Source: Trichobilharzia szidati (Eukaryota; Platyhelminthes; Trematoda; Strigeidida; Schistosomatidae). Taken from it: a stretch of DNA of 64,000 nucleotides. The notes beneath the pieces are model-generated. The model saw only the letters and a list, made by a program, of their open reading frames with translations. It did no database searches and was not told the origin of the DNA. Location of the stretch: positions 31,221,204 through 31,285,203 of the forward strand of contig OX235273.1 in assembly GCA_944472155.2 (NCBI GenBank), read 5' to 3'. Shown in pieces: positions 37,175-47,830 of this stretch (the first letter of the stretch is position 1; each line of letters starts with the position of its first letter). Made by a program: the position numbers and the translations under genes.

Positions 37175-37537
37175 GTGGCAGTTAGTAAATTAAAAGCAGA
37201 GGATGTCATTCCTAACACAGAAGTAGCGCTAAGTTCAATAGATAAGACGACAGTAGAAGAGGTTCGAGCACAATGTGTGTTAACCCTGAAAAATCAAAAG
37301 AAAGCAAAATCAAACTCAACGAAATCGAGAAGACTATCTCTAATTAGTCTAAAACAGCACAAAAGCATCGTCAACGCAAAAGCTAATAAAGGAAACTCTA
37401 CAGTAGTTTTGGATAAATCTGACTATATCAAGAAAGTTATTGAACATTTTGAGACGGGACCATATAAGGAAATTGAGAAGCCTGCGGATAGAATAATGAA
37501 TCATGTTTACAGATCTATAGAGGATTTGATAAGCTAA
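37175..37537 (+). pseudogene. PLE N-terminal ORF remnant
   Basis: A 120-codon open piece. The NKGNSTVVLDKSDYIKKV stretch corresponds to the conserved DKGNATVVMD-type motif just before the PLE reverse transcriptase. The frame opens upstream of 37,175 (VLEKGLNFHVAV is in frame), so the listed start is not a real initiator. A stop at 37,535-37,537 separates it from the RT core. Confidence 0.75.
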
Positions 37538-37869
37538 ATGGTTTTATTTAATGCCTAAAATTAACAATGCTAGTAGAATATATAGCACTATTAAAATACA
37601 TAAGCCAGGTTACTCCATGCGACCAATAGTAGATTTCAGGAATACCCTACTTATGAATTATCAAAACACTTAGCTCTAATACTATTATGTCTCATAAGAA
37701 ATCTTTCAAACTATAGACTAACTAATTAAATTAATTAACTAAAAGACATTCAACTAGAAAAATAATGACATAATGGTTAGTTTCGATATAACTGCTCTTT
37801 ATATTAATATACCAATCAGTACGGCCTTAGAAACATATCCTGAACCTACTCATAGGACACAGCTGTCCA

Positions 37870-38085
37870 ATGAGGAAATTACGTCAGTTATGCCTAATAT
37901 CTACTATCTTTAAATTCCAAGGCAAAATATATAGACAAACAGAAGGTGTAGCAATAGGATCACCAATATCACCAATAGTAGCAGATATCTATATGAACAG
38001 CCGGGAACATATTGCTCTTAATACATTTAATCGTACTTCAAAAATATGGTGGAGATATAGGGATGACACATTCACAGTGTTATGA
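37870..38085 (+). pseudogene. PLE reverse-transcriptase core remnant
   Basis: A 71-codon piece with QTEGVAIGSPISPIVADIYM followed by WWRYRDDTF, the PLE form of the RT active site, where other PLEs usually have RYVDD. Both catalytic aspartates are retained, but flanking stops isolate it. Confidence 0.8.
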
Positions 38086-38288
38086 ACAGAAAATATCTTT
38101 AGCTTCTTGACACACATAAACTCACTAGTGGAGGGAATAAAATTCATATTTCAATCGGAAAGTGAACAAGAAGAATTAGCAATGTAAGATTGCAAAATAA
38201 AACGAATAGAAGAAGGTAAACTTCATACTAGCGTTTATAAAAACCAACGCATTCTAATAGGCATTTAGAATTTAATTCATCTCATCCG

Positions 38289-38615
38289 TTGTCTGTAAAA
38301 GTAGACTTAGTTAAATGTCCAACAAACCGAGCAGTAGCACTAAGCAGTACAAGAAAAGACCTAAATGAGGAAATAAAAGAGATAGAAGAAGCGTTGATAT
38401 CAAATAATCATCCTATAAAATTCATTACCAAGATCAGAAAGGGCCCAAAGCAAAATAAAAATAATTGTGGAACTGATAATGAAAACAAAAATAAGAGAGA
38501 ATATGAGGCATTTACACTAGTTTTGCCATATGAGGAGGGGACATCTGAGACCCTAAGTAGGATTCCATCATGGGTACATTATGGGCAACAAAGTGCGCAA
38601 ATTCTATTTTTATAA
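38289..38615 (+). pseudogene. PLE inter-domain remnant before the GIY-YIG nuclease
   Basis: A 108-codon piece covering the region between the RT and the nuclease, including the conserved LPYEEGTSETLSR segment. The nuclease motif IYKIPCSDCEVRYIGQT follows in the next frame section (~38,730). Confidence 0.7.
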
Positions 38616-38817
38616 ACCTACGTAGGCTTGTTAGTACAGCAGGAATTTGAATAGCGTTTAAGCCAACAACCTCACTCAGCGAAAGGCTCTGTAGGTTAGA
38701 GGACCCAGTTGACCCAATTAGATAAAAAACTATGATTTACAAAATACCTTGCAGTGACTGTGAGGTCAGATACATAGGTCAAACTAGTAGGTCGAGTTAG
38801 TCAGATTGTCAGAAATA

Positions 38818-39069
38818 GCTCAGCAATTTTACTGCATGCATTGACACACAACCACACAATAGGGTGGGAGAGGTTAAAATTCTAAAACGTAATCTAGGTA
38901 GGTGGAGAGAGAGGTTGATTACTGAATCCTGCTTGGTTCATCGAATCTACACCCAACACGTGGAATCGGAATGACTCATCACTCATACCGGAAATATGGA
39001 AAATACTACTACCAATCAAATCAAGCGATGAAAATATTGGAATTATATAAAAGTTAGAAGTTGTGTGAA
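38818..39069 (+). repeat. Right inverted arm of the PLE
   Basis: Counterpart of 36,626-36,862 in opposite orientation, encoding the nuclease C terminus (RVGEVKILKRNLGRWRERL) and running into the 3' tail. It includes the ~22 bases missing from the left arm. Confidence 0.75.
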
Positions 39070-39145
39070 TACGTTGATATGATTTTAAGCAGTAATAAAT
39101 TGTCCTCGAAACGCCATCCGTATATATTACTGTATAACACTGTGA

Positions 39146-40414
39146 CACCTGCAGTCACTTATATGACTAATAAACACAGACTGGTAAATATTATACTTAA
39201 ATTCAGATTGGCATATTATGATGATAAAATCGACAGTCTAAATGACATTATTATTTTCTGTCTGATCGTCTATACAGGAAACATTAGCATGTCTAATATA
39301 ATCATAGGGCTTCAAGTTTTCGTACTAGATGCTGTCAAATCTATTGCGTCAGGAGGACGTCTTCAACACTGCGATGCACTCAAAAGAATTAAGGTTATTC
39401 ATTTAACCTATTTATTGTATACCAACCTGACAGACAGTACAGCTCCCTATATGAAAATCAATAGTTAGTGACCGTTATTCTCAAAGGAAAGAAAGTTATG
39501 TGAGGTGACTTCGACAATCAATAATGAGAACTGAAAACACATCAATAAGCTAAGTAACAGCCTCTGTTTAACCTCCTCACCACGCAGAATAGTGCTAGAA
39601 ATCTGTGCTCCAAATGCGTTTATACAAAAATTTAACTGATTATAAAGAGAATATCAGTGGATTTCCAAATCACCATGGCATTTGATCATTTTGGATGTTG
39701 CAAGCAGTAGAATCTGGGACACGCGTTCTGTCCTATTCGCTATCTACATGCTTCCTACCTAAGTTCGAATATGAATCCAAACAATCACTTAACTAATAAT
39801 GGCACATCCAATGCAGATACACCAACGAGAATCAAAACAATCAATGAAAAATGTCATCATAAGTCTATTATATCCTGCAACACAAAATCTTACTATTTAA
39901 CCTCAAATTCACTTGTAGGTGACCAAGGAACACCACATTAAAATTGTTGCACATTCACTCTGTAAATCCATGAAAGTAATGGCAAACAGACAGACTGATT
40001 TCCTGTTGCTAAACTCCGCCGATGAGAATCATATGTCACAAAATATTCAACAAATTTATTGCCTTGTTACTTCATATTTCATACCTTTCAGAAAAATGAA
40101 ATATTTTTGGGACTTGTGGCATAGCTTACACTGAAAAGAAGATATTTTAGATCGCCTTCAGTCTCTAAACATTCTATCAAGGTATTCTGCCAGCTTACAT
40201 CTCCGTCAATCATAAAACTTGTGTGCCTCATGACATGAAGATTAACACTAATAAAAAACATGTTTGTAAAAATCTCTGCCATAGTAATTCTTCAGGATTT
40301 TTGAAAAACATTTTGTAATTAAAACATGAATTAAGCTTACATTTTACAACTTCAGATAGACATTCAATTAAAAGTTAACTGGAAGAGCAACGAAACTTAC
40401 TTGGGTTACTTTCA
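39146..40414. other. Anonymous region, no gene supported
   Basis: Short frames only. A 135-codon frame at 39,061-39,468 begins inside the PLE tail and has no recognisable motif. Confidence 0.5.
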
Positions 40415-41103
40415 GTGTTGACCACAAGGGCGAATAAGCAGAAAATAAGACACAGTAACATCGCTGGTCCTGTAAAATCGACACAAAATAATGTGAGGAT
40501 TATGTACTTCTTTGACTATTTATACTAAGTCTGAAGCGATCTATTGCGCGTTGATATATAAAAAATAATCAGCTAAAACAATTCTTACAACTGAATGTAG
40601 AAAAAAATATTTACTGCATCTAGGTATGCCTTCAATAATAAAAAATCAGCGATATTGCGTAAAAAGCACAAAATATGAATGAAAAAATTTCACATATTTG
40701 TACACGTTCAGATATCTGAATTTTCAACTTCAACGATGATATTGAAAAAACTTATGATATAGAAAGAAGATTTCACTAATCTGTCATGATCAAATAGAAA
40801 AAAATCATCATTCTGATATCTCGAAAAAAAATCATTTTTTATATGTTAATTTTTTCAGAGATTTACGCATTTCTATTTAGAATATTAAACATCGATTTGA
40901 GAATATAATTTTAACATTCTGTACGTCTGTAAGAACTACTTTTATTCTGTATAAAATTGTTCAATATATCACTCACTGTGTTCTACCAAGTAAAGATACT
41001 CTCATAGAATGTAAAACCTCCTGTTCAATTAGGTAGTATTGTGTGTTGTTGATTCTCCATTGTAGGATTCATTCACAGTAAGAAATTCTTAGCGGGATGA
41101 GCT
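40415..41103 (+). repeat. Left arm of a large inverted repeat
   Basis: 40,685-41,103 matches the reverse complement of 45,925-46,341 at very high identity (only a few differences by eye). Outside this core, ttgaccacaagggcgaataa near 40,418 matches in inverted order ttattcgcccttgtggtcaa near 46,450, so the inverted homology continues with gaps. The ~4.8 kb between the arms holds a SINE and the CR1-like LINE. Confidence 0.85.
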
Positions 41104-41546
41104 ATTTGTCGATTACTTTACCAATTTTTTTGTAATAGGATCTACTTTGAGAATGAATGCAATGCTCGGCATCCATAATATGAGCTGAAGCAAAGCTGTG
41201 ATTATCCTTTTTTCAAATGCTAAAGCACATAGGATGATGTTAGGAAATTCGTTTATGAACATGCCTAACTATACAGCTAATTTAACTGACTTTTCGAGAG
41301 CACTCAAAACGATAGGGGGAAGGCTTAGTTTTCAAACGTAAATTTGGAGTGATCTTGAGTTATTGTAACTCTTCCGTTCCAAATGCTCTCTTCACTGCAT
41401 TTCCAATGCATCCAGTTATTGTTTCTTAAATCTGTACATAGTTTAAAGAAGTAAACAATCAGAGTACCTTCAAAGACCTTCATTAGTAACAGAGAATAAT
41501 CTTGAAATTTCGAAAAAGAAAGTAGAATAAAGCCACAAAATTTAAT
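40920..41546 (+). repeat. ~625 bp tandem duplication, first copy (SINE-free)
   Basis: Matches 41,547-42,440 with an offset of ~624 bases and clear divergence (for example attgttcaatatatcactc against attgttcaatttgtcactc). It contains the uninterrupted site accttcattagtaacagag at 41,476-41,494, which is split by a SINE in the second copy. Confidence 0.8.
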
Positions 41547-42440
41547 GTATATTTCATATTTAAGTTTATTCTTTATAAAATTGTTCAATTTGTCACTCAT
41601 TGTATTGTATCAAGTAAGAATACTGTCGTTGAATATTAAACCTTGTATTCGATTTGTTAGCATTTTGTTGTTGATTATCCATTGTAGAATTCATTCACAA
41701 TTAGAAATTGTTAGCTGTGTGAGTTGTTTACCGATTACTTTATCAGTTTGGTTTGTGGTAGTATCTACTTTGAAGATGAATGCAATGACCAGCATCTATT
41801 ATGTAAGCCAAAACAAAACTGTGATTATTCTTTTTTGGTTAACTGCTTAAGCGCATAGGATGATGTCAGGAAATCCTCTGAGCAACATGCGCAATTATAC
41901 ATTCAATTTAACTGACTTCTCGAGAGCACTTAAACCGAGAGGGGAGATTCTTAGTTTTCAAACGTGAATTTGAGGTGATCTTGAAGAGATAATGTAACTC
42001 TTCCCTTTTAAATGCTCTGATAAGTGCATTCTCAAAGCATCCAGTTATTATTTCATAAATGTACTCAGAGTTTAAAGATAGTACACAATCAGAGCGCCTT
42101 TAGAGACCTTCATTAGTTGTTTTTTTTATCCTTCACGTTCTTCAGTGGAACATAGGGCTCCAAGCTAGTGGCTTGAAGTTTCTGTAACAGTGTTTATTTT
42201 ACAGGATAGGGTTGTTAGCCTCATGCCCAACCTTTCCTCTTCACCAGCATTATTTCTGGCTTAGCGAGGTAAAGGAGTGCGTCGGCCGGGGATCGAACCC
42301 CGGACCCTGTGCGTAGTCGGCGAGCGTCCTAACCGCTATGCCACCGACGCACACCCTTCATTATTAACAGAGAAGAAACTTGAACTTGAGAATTGTCAAG
42401 CAGAAAAAGCCATAAAATTTATTGCAAGATGCATAGCTCA
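41547..42440 (+). repeat. ~625 bp tandem duplication, second copy (with SINE)
   Basis: Collinear with the first copy up to accttcatta at ~42,106-42,115, then interrupted by a 240 bp SINE, then continuing from ttattaacagag to gccataaaatttattg. Confidence 0.8.
42116..42355 (-). mobile_element. tRNA-headed SINE with RTE-like body and tail
   Basis: On the minus strand it has a tRNA-like head (gtcggtggcatagcggttag, then the B box ggttcgatccc), a body with gaagaggaaaggttgggcat resembling the RTE 5' end (agagggagggttggggcctg at ~62,783-62,803, reverse), and a 3' tail ggagccctatgttccactga like the RTE 3' end (gaagccctatgttccactag). It ends in an A run. An 8 bp duplication, cttcatta, flanks it (42,108-42,115 and 42,356-42,363). 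A non-autonomous element that most likely used RTE enzymes. Confidence 0.88.
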
Positions 42441-43459
42441 GGTCAGTTTTAAAATCTAGATAAGTGAACTCTTTGCAATATGACTGAAATGTTCATCCTT
42501 TTATTGCATCCGGAATGCACTAAGGGCTGGATCATCTAATGCTTTGAAATATGCATCACTTTGTTATTAGCTACATCAATCAGAACAATACTCTGATCTA
42601 TACCACACCACTGTTTCATTGCTTTCAGTTTATTTGTATAGCATATGAATCGGTGAACGAGTTGGCGGATTCCCATAGATCCATATACGTATATGTTGAG
42701 ACGATGGCAATCAAGAAGTGCTTTTTGAAATGATATTTTCTGTAGACAAAATAATGCTCAAAATAATTTTGATAAAAAGACCGATTTAAACCACACGACT
42801 TCACTCTCTAGACCGGAGACCTCAGACTTTGTTGAGTGTTTTTCTTTAAACGGTTTAGAATTACGGATTTGCTTCGTGACTATCAGCTGCAAAGTCTAAG
42901 TGAATTCAGGTGGAAAAGACAGTACAAGTTTATGTATCAGTCAAGACAACCTAGACAGAATCAAGAGAGCAGAAAGAATAATTAAAATCGATAAGCATTC
43001 CTAGTCTTCTACAACTCCAAAATCCATCACTTCATAGTTAAAAACGCAGGTATACTTCTGGCCAGTAAACCACGAATAAACCTGATAACTCAAATATTGT
43101 GAGAATGTGGGCGAAGTCAATAAACTGAAATTGTTTTCGAATGAAGAAATAATCGTCTTGTGTCACGTTATCATAACCAGTTTAAAATAACCCCACTAGA
43201 CAGTTGTCTTAATTGGATTTTGTATTACATTCCAATTCTCTGGATAAATATTTGAGCATTGGACGCAAACCAAACGTTGATGCCATGGGTAATAAACTTC
43301 ATAAAAGTGTTGAAAGTAAAAAAGATTATCATGACTAATTCTCAAACTAACATTGAAATGAGATCTATGTTGGTAATATATTGAAAGGAAACTTGCATAT
43401 ATATAAGTGGGGGACAGTGCATATTATCGAGATTTAATGAGTTCCATGTCAGATTGTAA
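42441..43459. other. Anonymous region before the CR1-like LINE
   Basis: No gene recognised. Just before 43,460, another frame reads ISSSD, which may be a frame-shifted relic of the endonuclease end, but this is too short to annotate. Confidence 0.45.
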
Positions 43460-45514
43460 CGATATCTAGCAGTGACAGTGGACCACTGCATCATACGTGT
43501 ACTGCCTAAAATATATTCCAAATCACACAAACGTGTCTTCTCTCACCTCTACAGTAAATTTCAACGGAGATATTACTCACAAGACAATCTAAGCAAACTC
43601 AGATGCTTGTTGATAGATACTAACTGGGACCTATTTACAGAACAAACATTAAATGACACAATCACAAACACTACAGATTATCTTAAATTCTGTTTCGAAA
43701 TATGTTGTCCTAAAGAAACATTTTTCACTCGATTTGACCGTTTCTCTTCTCCATATCTCAAAAAGCTCCGTAGAGATAAAGAACTGTTGTTCAAAACAAA
43801 TGATAAGTCAGGTGTAAAAAACCTAAATACTCTGATAAAACTCGAAATGCACAGACTAAATGTTTTATACAACCAAAGATTCTTGTCATGTAAAACCCCT
43901 TCTAGTTTATGGAAACTTTTTAAAGAAATAACTAGCGGTAAGCGGTGTACTTCTGTCCAATCTCTTAATGTTGATAATCTTAATAAGTCTTTTATACGCT
44001 CCTCTGTCGATATCTTTCCTAATGATACAAATCACATAGACAATTATTTTAGTGCTTTTAATACCCTTGATGTGCTTAAATGTCTCCGTTCGCTTAAGCC
44101 TTCCCAAAGCCTTGATCCTGATGGCGTACCTGCCATTGTCCTCAGGAACTGTGCTGATATTTTGTGTTACCCTCTTACTAATATTTTTATTGCTTCCTTT
44201 TCCAGTAATGTTCTACCTTCTGCATGGAAAAACATTAAAATTATCCCTATACCAAAACAATCTTCTGGTACCGATACTAAATTTAGGCCTATTGCAATTA
44301 CTTCTCCTTTTTTAAAATTGATGGAAAAACTACTTTTACTTCGTCTTGAACCTTCATTGAAAGCTTTTAATGACCCTAAGCAATTTGCATATAAACATGG
44401 TAGAAGTACCCTGGATGCTGCGGTTGTCTTATATCATAATGTTGTTTCTTGTTTAGACAAAGGTGCCAAATATGTTCGTGGTGCTTTCCTAGACTACACA
44501 CCTGCGTTTGACTCTGTACCTAGGGGTCTTTTATTAAATAAGCTCTCCTTGACGCACACAGCATCCTGGGCTAAGAGTTGGTTGCATTCTTATTTTTCTG
44601 ATAGAATGCAGTATACTGCATATAATGGCAAATCTTCTTCTGCTTTGCTTACAAAAGCCGGTGTTCCTCAAGGTGCCGTCCTCTCTCCTTTTCTTTTTTC
44701 TTTCTTCCTACACGACCTGCCACATTTAAACGAAACCAATTTTGTCAAATATGCTGATGATCTGACTGTATCACTGCCTATCACTTCCGCGTCTGACTGC
44801 TCCAAACTTAATAGCTTTCTGTTGGACATCAGCAAGTGGTCTAAGACAAATGGTCTTATGTTAAATCCTTCCAAATGTCAGGCAGTTAACTTTACCTTCA
44901 AGCATCGACGTGACATACACGAACTAGTTAGTTTCCATGATGCCTGTAGCATAGATGGCACAGAAATTGAAAGCAAGTCAAGCATTAAATACCTTGGATT
45001 AGTTCTTTCCTCTGACCTTTCATGGTCATCCCACATTTTATTGATCTCTAAGAAAATGTTTCGTCTTACCTTCTACATTAAAAAGTTAAGACAACAAGGT
45101 ATCAACCAACCTTTAGTTCTGCAATTTTTAAACTCCTGTATTTTACCTATTGTACTCTATTGTTTTCCATCAATCTTTCCTGGGCTTCTTAAAAAGGACT
45201 ATGTCATACTACGAAGGGTATTAAATGCTGTGAGTAGGGCTTGTGGTTTGCTACTGCGTGAGCTCGCCAATACTGTAGTCGAGAGACACGTAAATTCCTG
45301 TACAAATTGGGCAAAGGCCGTACTGTCAGACCCTCTGCACCCTCTTTACTCACAACTATCCCCTTGAATCTCATCAGGTAGAACGAGAAGTCAATATAAG
45401 AAATTATATGCTCGTACCACTAAGTACAAAAATTCTACAATACCGTATTTAGCCCGTATTTTATGTGATGAAGACTCTGTTAGACGTGAAACATATAAGT
45501 TACTATGTAATTAG
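43460..45514 (+). pseudogene. CR1-like ORF2 remnant: reverse transcriptase
   Basis: Open from 43,460, after a TAA at 43,457; there is no proper ATG at the start (codon 1 of the usual reading at 43,472 is GTG). Residues counted from 43,472: VDHCIIRV (3-10) is the last endonuclease motif (SDH type). The RT has FRPIAITSPFLKLMEKLL (~270-288), LDYTPAFDS (motif A, Asp ~341), GVPQGAVLSP (397-406) and YADD (427-430), so the catalytic residues are intact. A TGA at 45,365-45,367 interrupts the frame after HPLYSQLSP, but the same frame continues 48 codons (SSGRTRSQYKKLYARTTKY...) to a TAG at 45,512, matching the family's usual C terminus. The TGA is therefore probably a disabling point mutation. Enzymatic activity without the endonuclease and N terminus is unlikely to support transposition. 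Confidence 0.88.
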
Positions 45515-45857
45515 CATAGTGAATCGACCCTTTCATTGTTCATCTTTCTGTAATTCTATGGTGTCACCCTTTCTATCGTTTAATTATAAATTTGCTATTT
45601 TTATTTTAGTTGTTATTACTATTATTACTATAATTTTATACTTTACGCGTATTTTTCTCCTTATCGTATACTGTAATTGCTACATAGCTGGTATAAAAAC
45701 GTTTTGTTATCATTATTATGTATTAATTATTTCGTTTATTTATTTTTTGTTGTTGTCGTTTTTGAGTAAATTAGATGCAATATTGTACCGAATGCTGAAA
45801 ATTCCTTGCTGTATCATTAATACTGTTTTTGGAATAAAGCAAAAATTATTATTATTA
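43460..45857 (+). mobile_element. CR1/Jockey-group non-LTR retrotransposon (pido/Perere-like), 5' truncated
   Basis: One long RT ORF, then a ~340 bp T-rich 3' UTR ending with (att)n at ~45,843-45,857, as typical for CR1-group LINEs, which end in short simple repeats. The 5' end lies at the junction of the endonuclease and the RT region, so the gag-like ORF1 and nearly all of the apurinic-type endonuclease are absent. No target duplication was identified. The arm of the large inverted repeat begins ~70 bases after the tail. Confidence 0.9.
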
Positions 45858-45924
45858 TCTCATAGTGCCTATATCTTCGAAGCAGATTTCATCTGAAACC
45901 AGAATGATAGAATGATCTGTAAAC

Positions 45925-46475
45925 AGCTCATCCCGCTAAGAATTTCTTACTGTGAATGAATCCTACAATGGAGAATCAACAACACACATACTACCTAATT
46001 GAACAGGAGGTTTTACATTCTATGAGAGTATCTTTACTTGGTAGAACACAGTGAGTGATATATTGAACAATTTTATACAGAATAAAAGTAGTTCTTACAG
46101 ACGTACAGAATGTTAAAATTATATTCTCAAATCGATGTTTAATATTCTAAATAGAAATGCGTAAATCTCTCAAAAAATTAACATATAAAAAATGATTTTT
46201 TTCGAGATATCAGAATGATGATTTTTTTCTATTTGATCATGACAGATTAGTGAAATCTTCTTTCTATATCATAAGTTTTTTCAATATCATCGTTGAAGTT
46301 GAAAATTCAGATATCTGAAACTGTACAAATATATGAAATTTATATTCACATAAAATCGGTTTGAAATATTTTATTTTACAAATACTTAATGCTGACATTA
46401 TTGTGAGTCTGTTTTACAGAACTGGCGATTTTAATGTGCATTATTTTCCATTTATTCGCCCTTGTGGTCAATACA
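45925..46475 (-). repeat. Right arm of the large inverted repeat
   Basis: Inverted counterpart of 40,415-41,103; the core at 45,925-46,341 is the high-identity part. It corresponds to sequence of the first copy of the ~625 bp tandem duplication plus its left flank. Confidence 0.85.
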
Positions 46476-47627
46476 GAAAATATTTTGACTCAAATGATTA
46501 CTTTATGTGGTTTCGTCCTGCACGTACATTAAGGAGCATTTTCGAATTGCTGTCATTAAGATGAAGTACTGGTGAAGATGACGGTGAATAGAGCTCCTTC
46601 TTTATAATTTATACAATTTAATGCTTGAATCTGTTGAACATTCATCGAAACGTGGTCTCAATATGAATGCATGTTTGGGATGTTTCTGAATCTGCAACTA
46701 TTCAGTTCATTTGCTTCACCTCGAATATTTGTTTTACTTTGGCTGCCATATAAGCCAAAATTTTTAATGGCTGGGAAATGAATGTTGGGTTTTGGAAACT
46801 TCACACAGATAAACTACTTCAGGCTGTCGTCTTAATGATAGGTTTTTTCACAGCAATGTAAATTATGGTTAAAGATGCAACTGTATGATAATGATATTCA
46901 CAACATAACTGAATATTCAATAGAGAGAACGAGAAATTCATGTAGATCTTTGGACTTCGTGATTGCATCCGATTATCACAAAGGCAAACCACACAATTCG
47001 AATGATAAGTTAAAACAGACACTTTTCGAAACGACTGATAAAGATGTGTGAACAGCCCTCTGAAATAGTTGGAAAACTTCAAACTATAATTAAATATGGA
47101 AAACTAATGAAATGCCAGTTGTTCATTCTGTTCATTTCTGAAAAAATATTTGGAAGGCGTCATGAATTCCGCATCCACAAACAGCAGACACAACATCATG
47201 GTTTTCAGAACATCGCACAAGCATCTCATGACCATGTGAATTTGCAATACACATTCACTAATAGCCTAAAGAATACAATATTCTATTTTGATATGCTGTT
47301 TTATGGAATAGGCTTCGCCAAGGAGATTGAGGAGGCTGGATATAGTCAGAGTTGTTAATAGTCAAATTTTTCATCAAATGAGAATCAAAATTTCAGAAGG
47401 GGCTATTTCAAAGAAAAATCTTAGAGTCACGGTTTTCAGATGAAGCTGTGAATTACGTCGTGGTAGTACTTGATAAGCTTTTGAAACTATTCTATTGAAG
47501 TAAAGACGAATTTCAGCATCATTGTAATAAGCTGTTTTCAAATAAACGACGGTGGCTAAATGTGGCGCAATGAAGCACGAATACTCTCCAGCACTCAGTT
47601 TCGATCAGTAATCAAAATTGAAAAGCA
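46476..47627. other. Anonymous region, no gene supported
   Basis: Frames up to 104 codons (47,044-47,358) have no recognisable motif. Sequence appears single-copy in the window. Confidence 0.5.
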
Positions 47628-47682
47628 ATGATTCAAAAGATAAGTTAGAAAGTGAACTCTGACAGGAATAAATTCACGTGAA

Positions 47683-47801
47683 TAATTATGAGTTAGTGAG
47701 CATCCTCAGCGGTTGTAATATCCATATAAAGCTAATAGAATCAGTGCACCAAATCACGTGCAAAAATATTGCTACATTAACAGCAACCTTATATTTACTC
47801 C
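47683..47801. repeat. Target-site duplication, left copy (119 bp)
   Basis: Begins taattatgagttagtgag and ends ttatatttactcc. It matches 49,021-49,138 with about five differences. Between it and the RTE lies a 28 bp copy (47,803-47,830) of local sequence at 47,628-47,655. Confidence 0.85.
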
Positions 47802-47830
47802 GATGATTCAAAAGATAAGTTAGAAAGTGA

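Larger units (their letters stand above)
36960..39145 (+). mobile_element. Penelope-like retroelement (PLE), decayed
   Basis: Translated pieces in order: VLEKGLNF and ANKGNSTVVLDKSDYI (N-terminal PLE motifs, 37,145-37,430), IYSTIKIHKPGYSMRPIVDF (RT core, ~37,578-37,640), KIYRQTEGVAIGSPISPIVA (~37,920-37,985), WWRYRDDTF (catalytic Asp pair, ~38,048-38,075), LPYEEGTSETLSRIP (~38,520-38,570), and IYKIPCSDCEVRYIGQTSR, a GIY-YIG endonuclease motif with its Cys pair (~38,730-38,795). The family joins an RT to a GIY-YIG nuclease and inserts by target-primed reverse transcription. The frame is broken by numerous stops and shifts, so no functional protein is made. The 3' tail extends to ~39,145; a similar tail is at ~55,588-55,652. 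Confidence 0.88.

Noticed and set aside
45465..45896. 143-codon frame after the CR1-like ORF
   Set aside because: Lies in the T-rich 3' UTR and (att)n tail of the LINE; composition explains it.
46505..46530. Reverse-strand aggacgaaacc as a hammerhead core
   Set aside because: No stem II or 5' core nearby; a ten-base match only.
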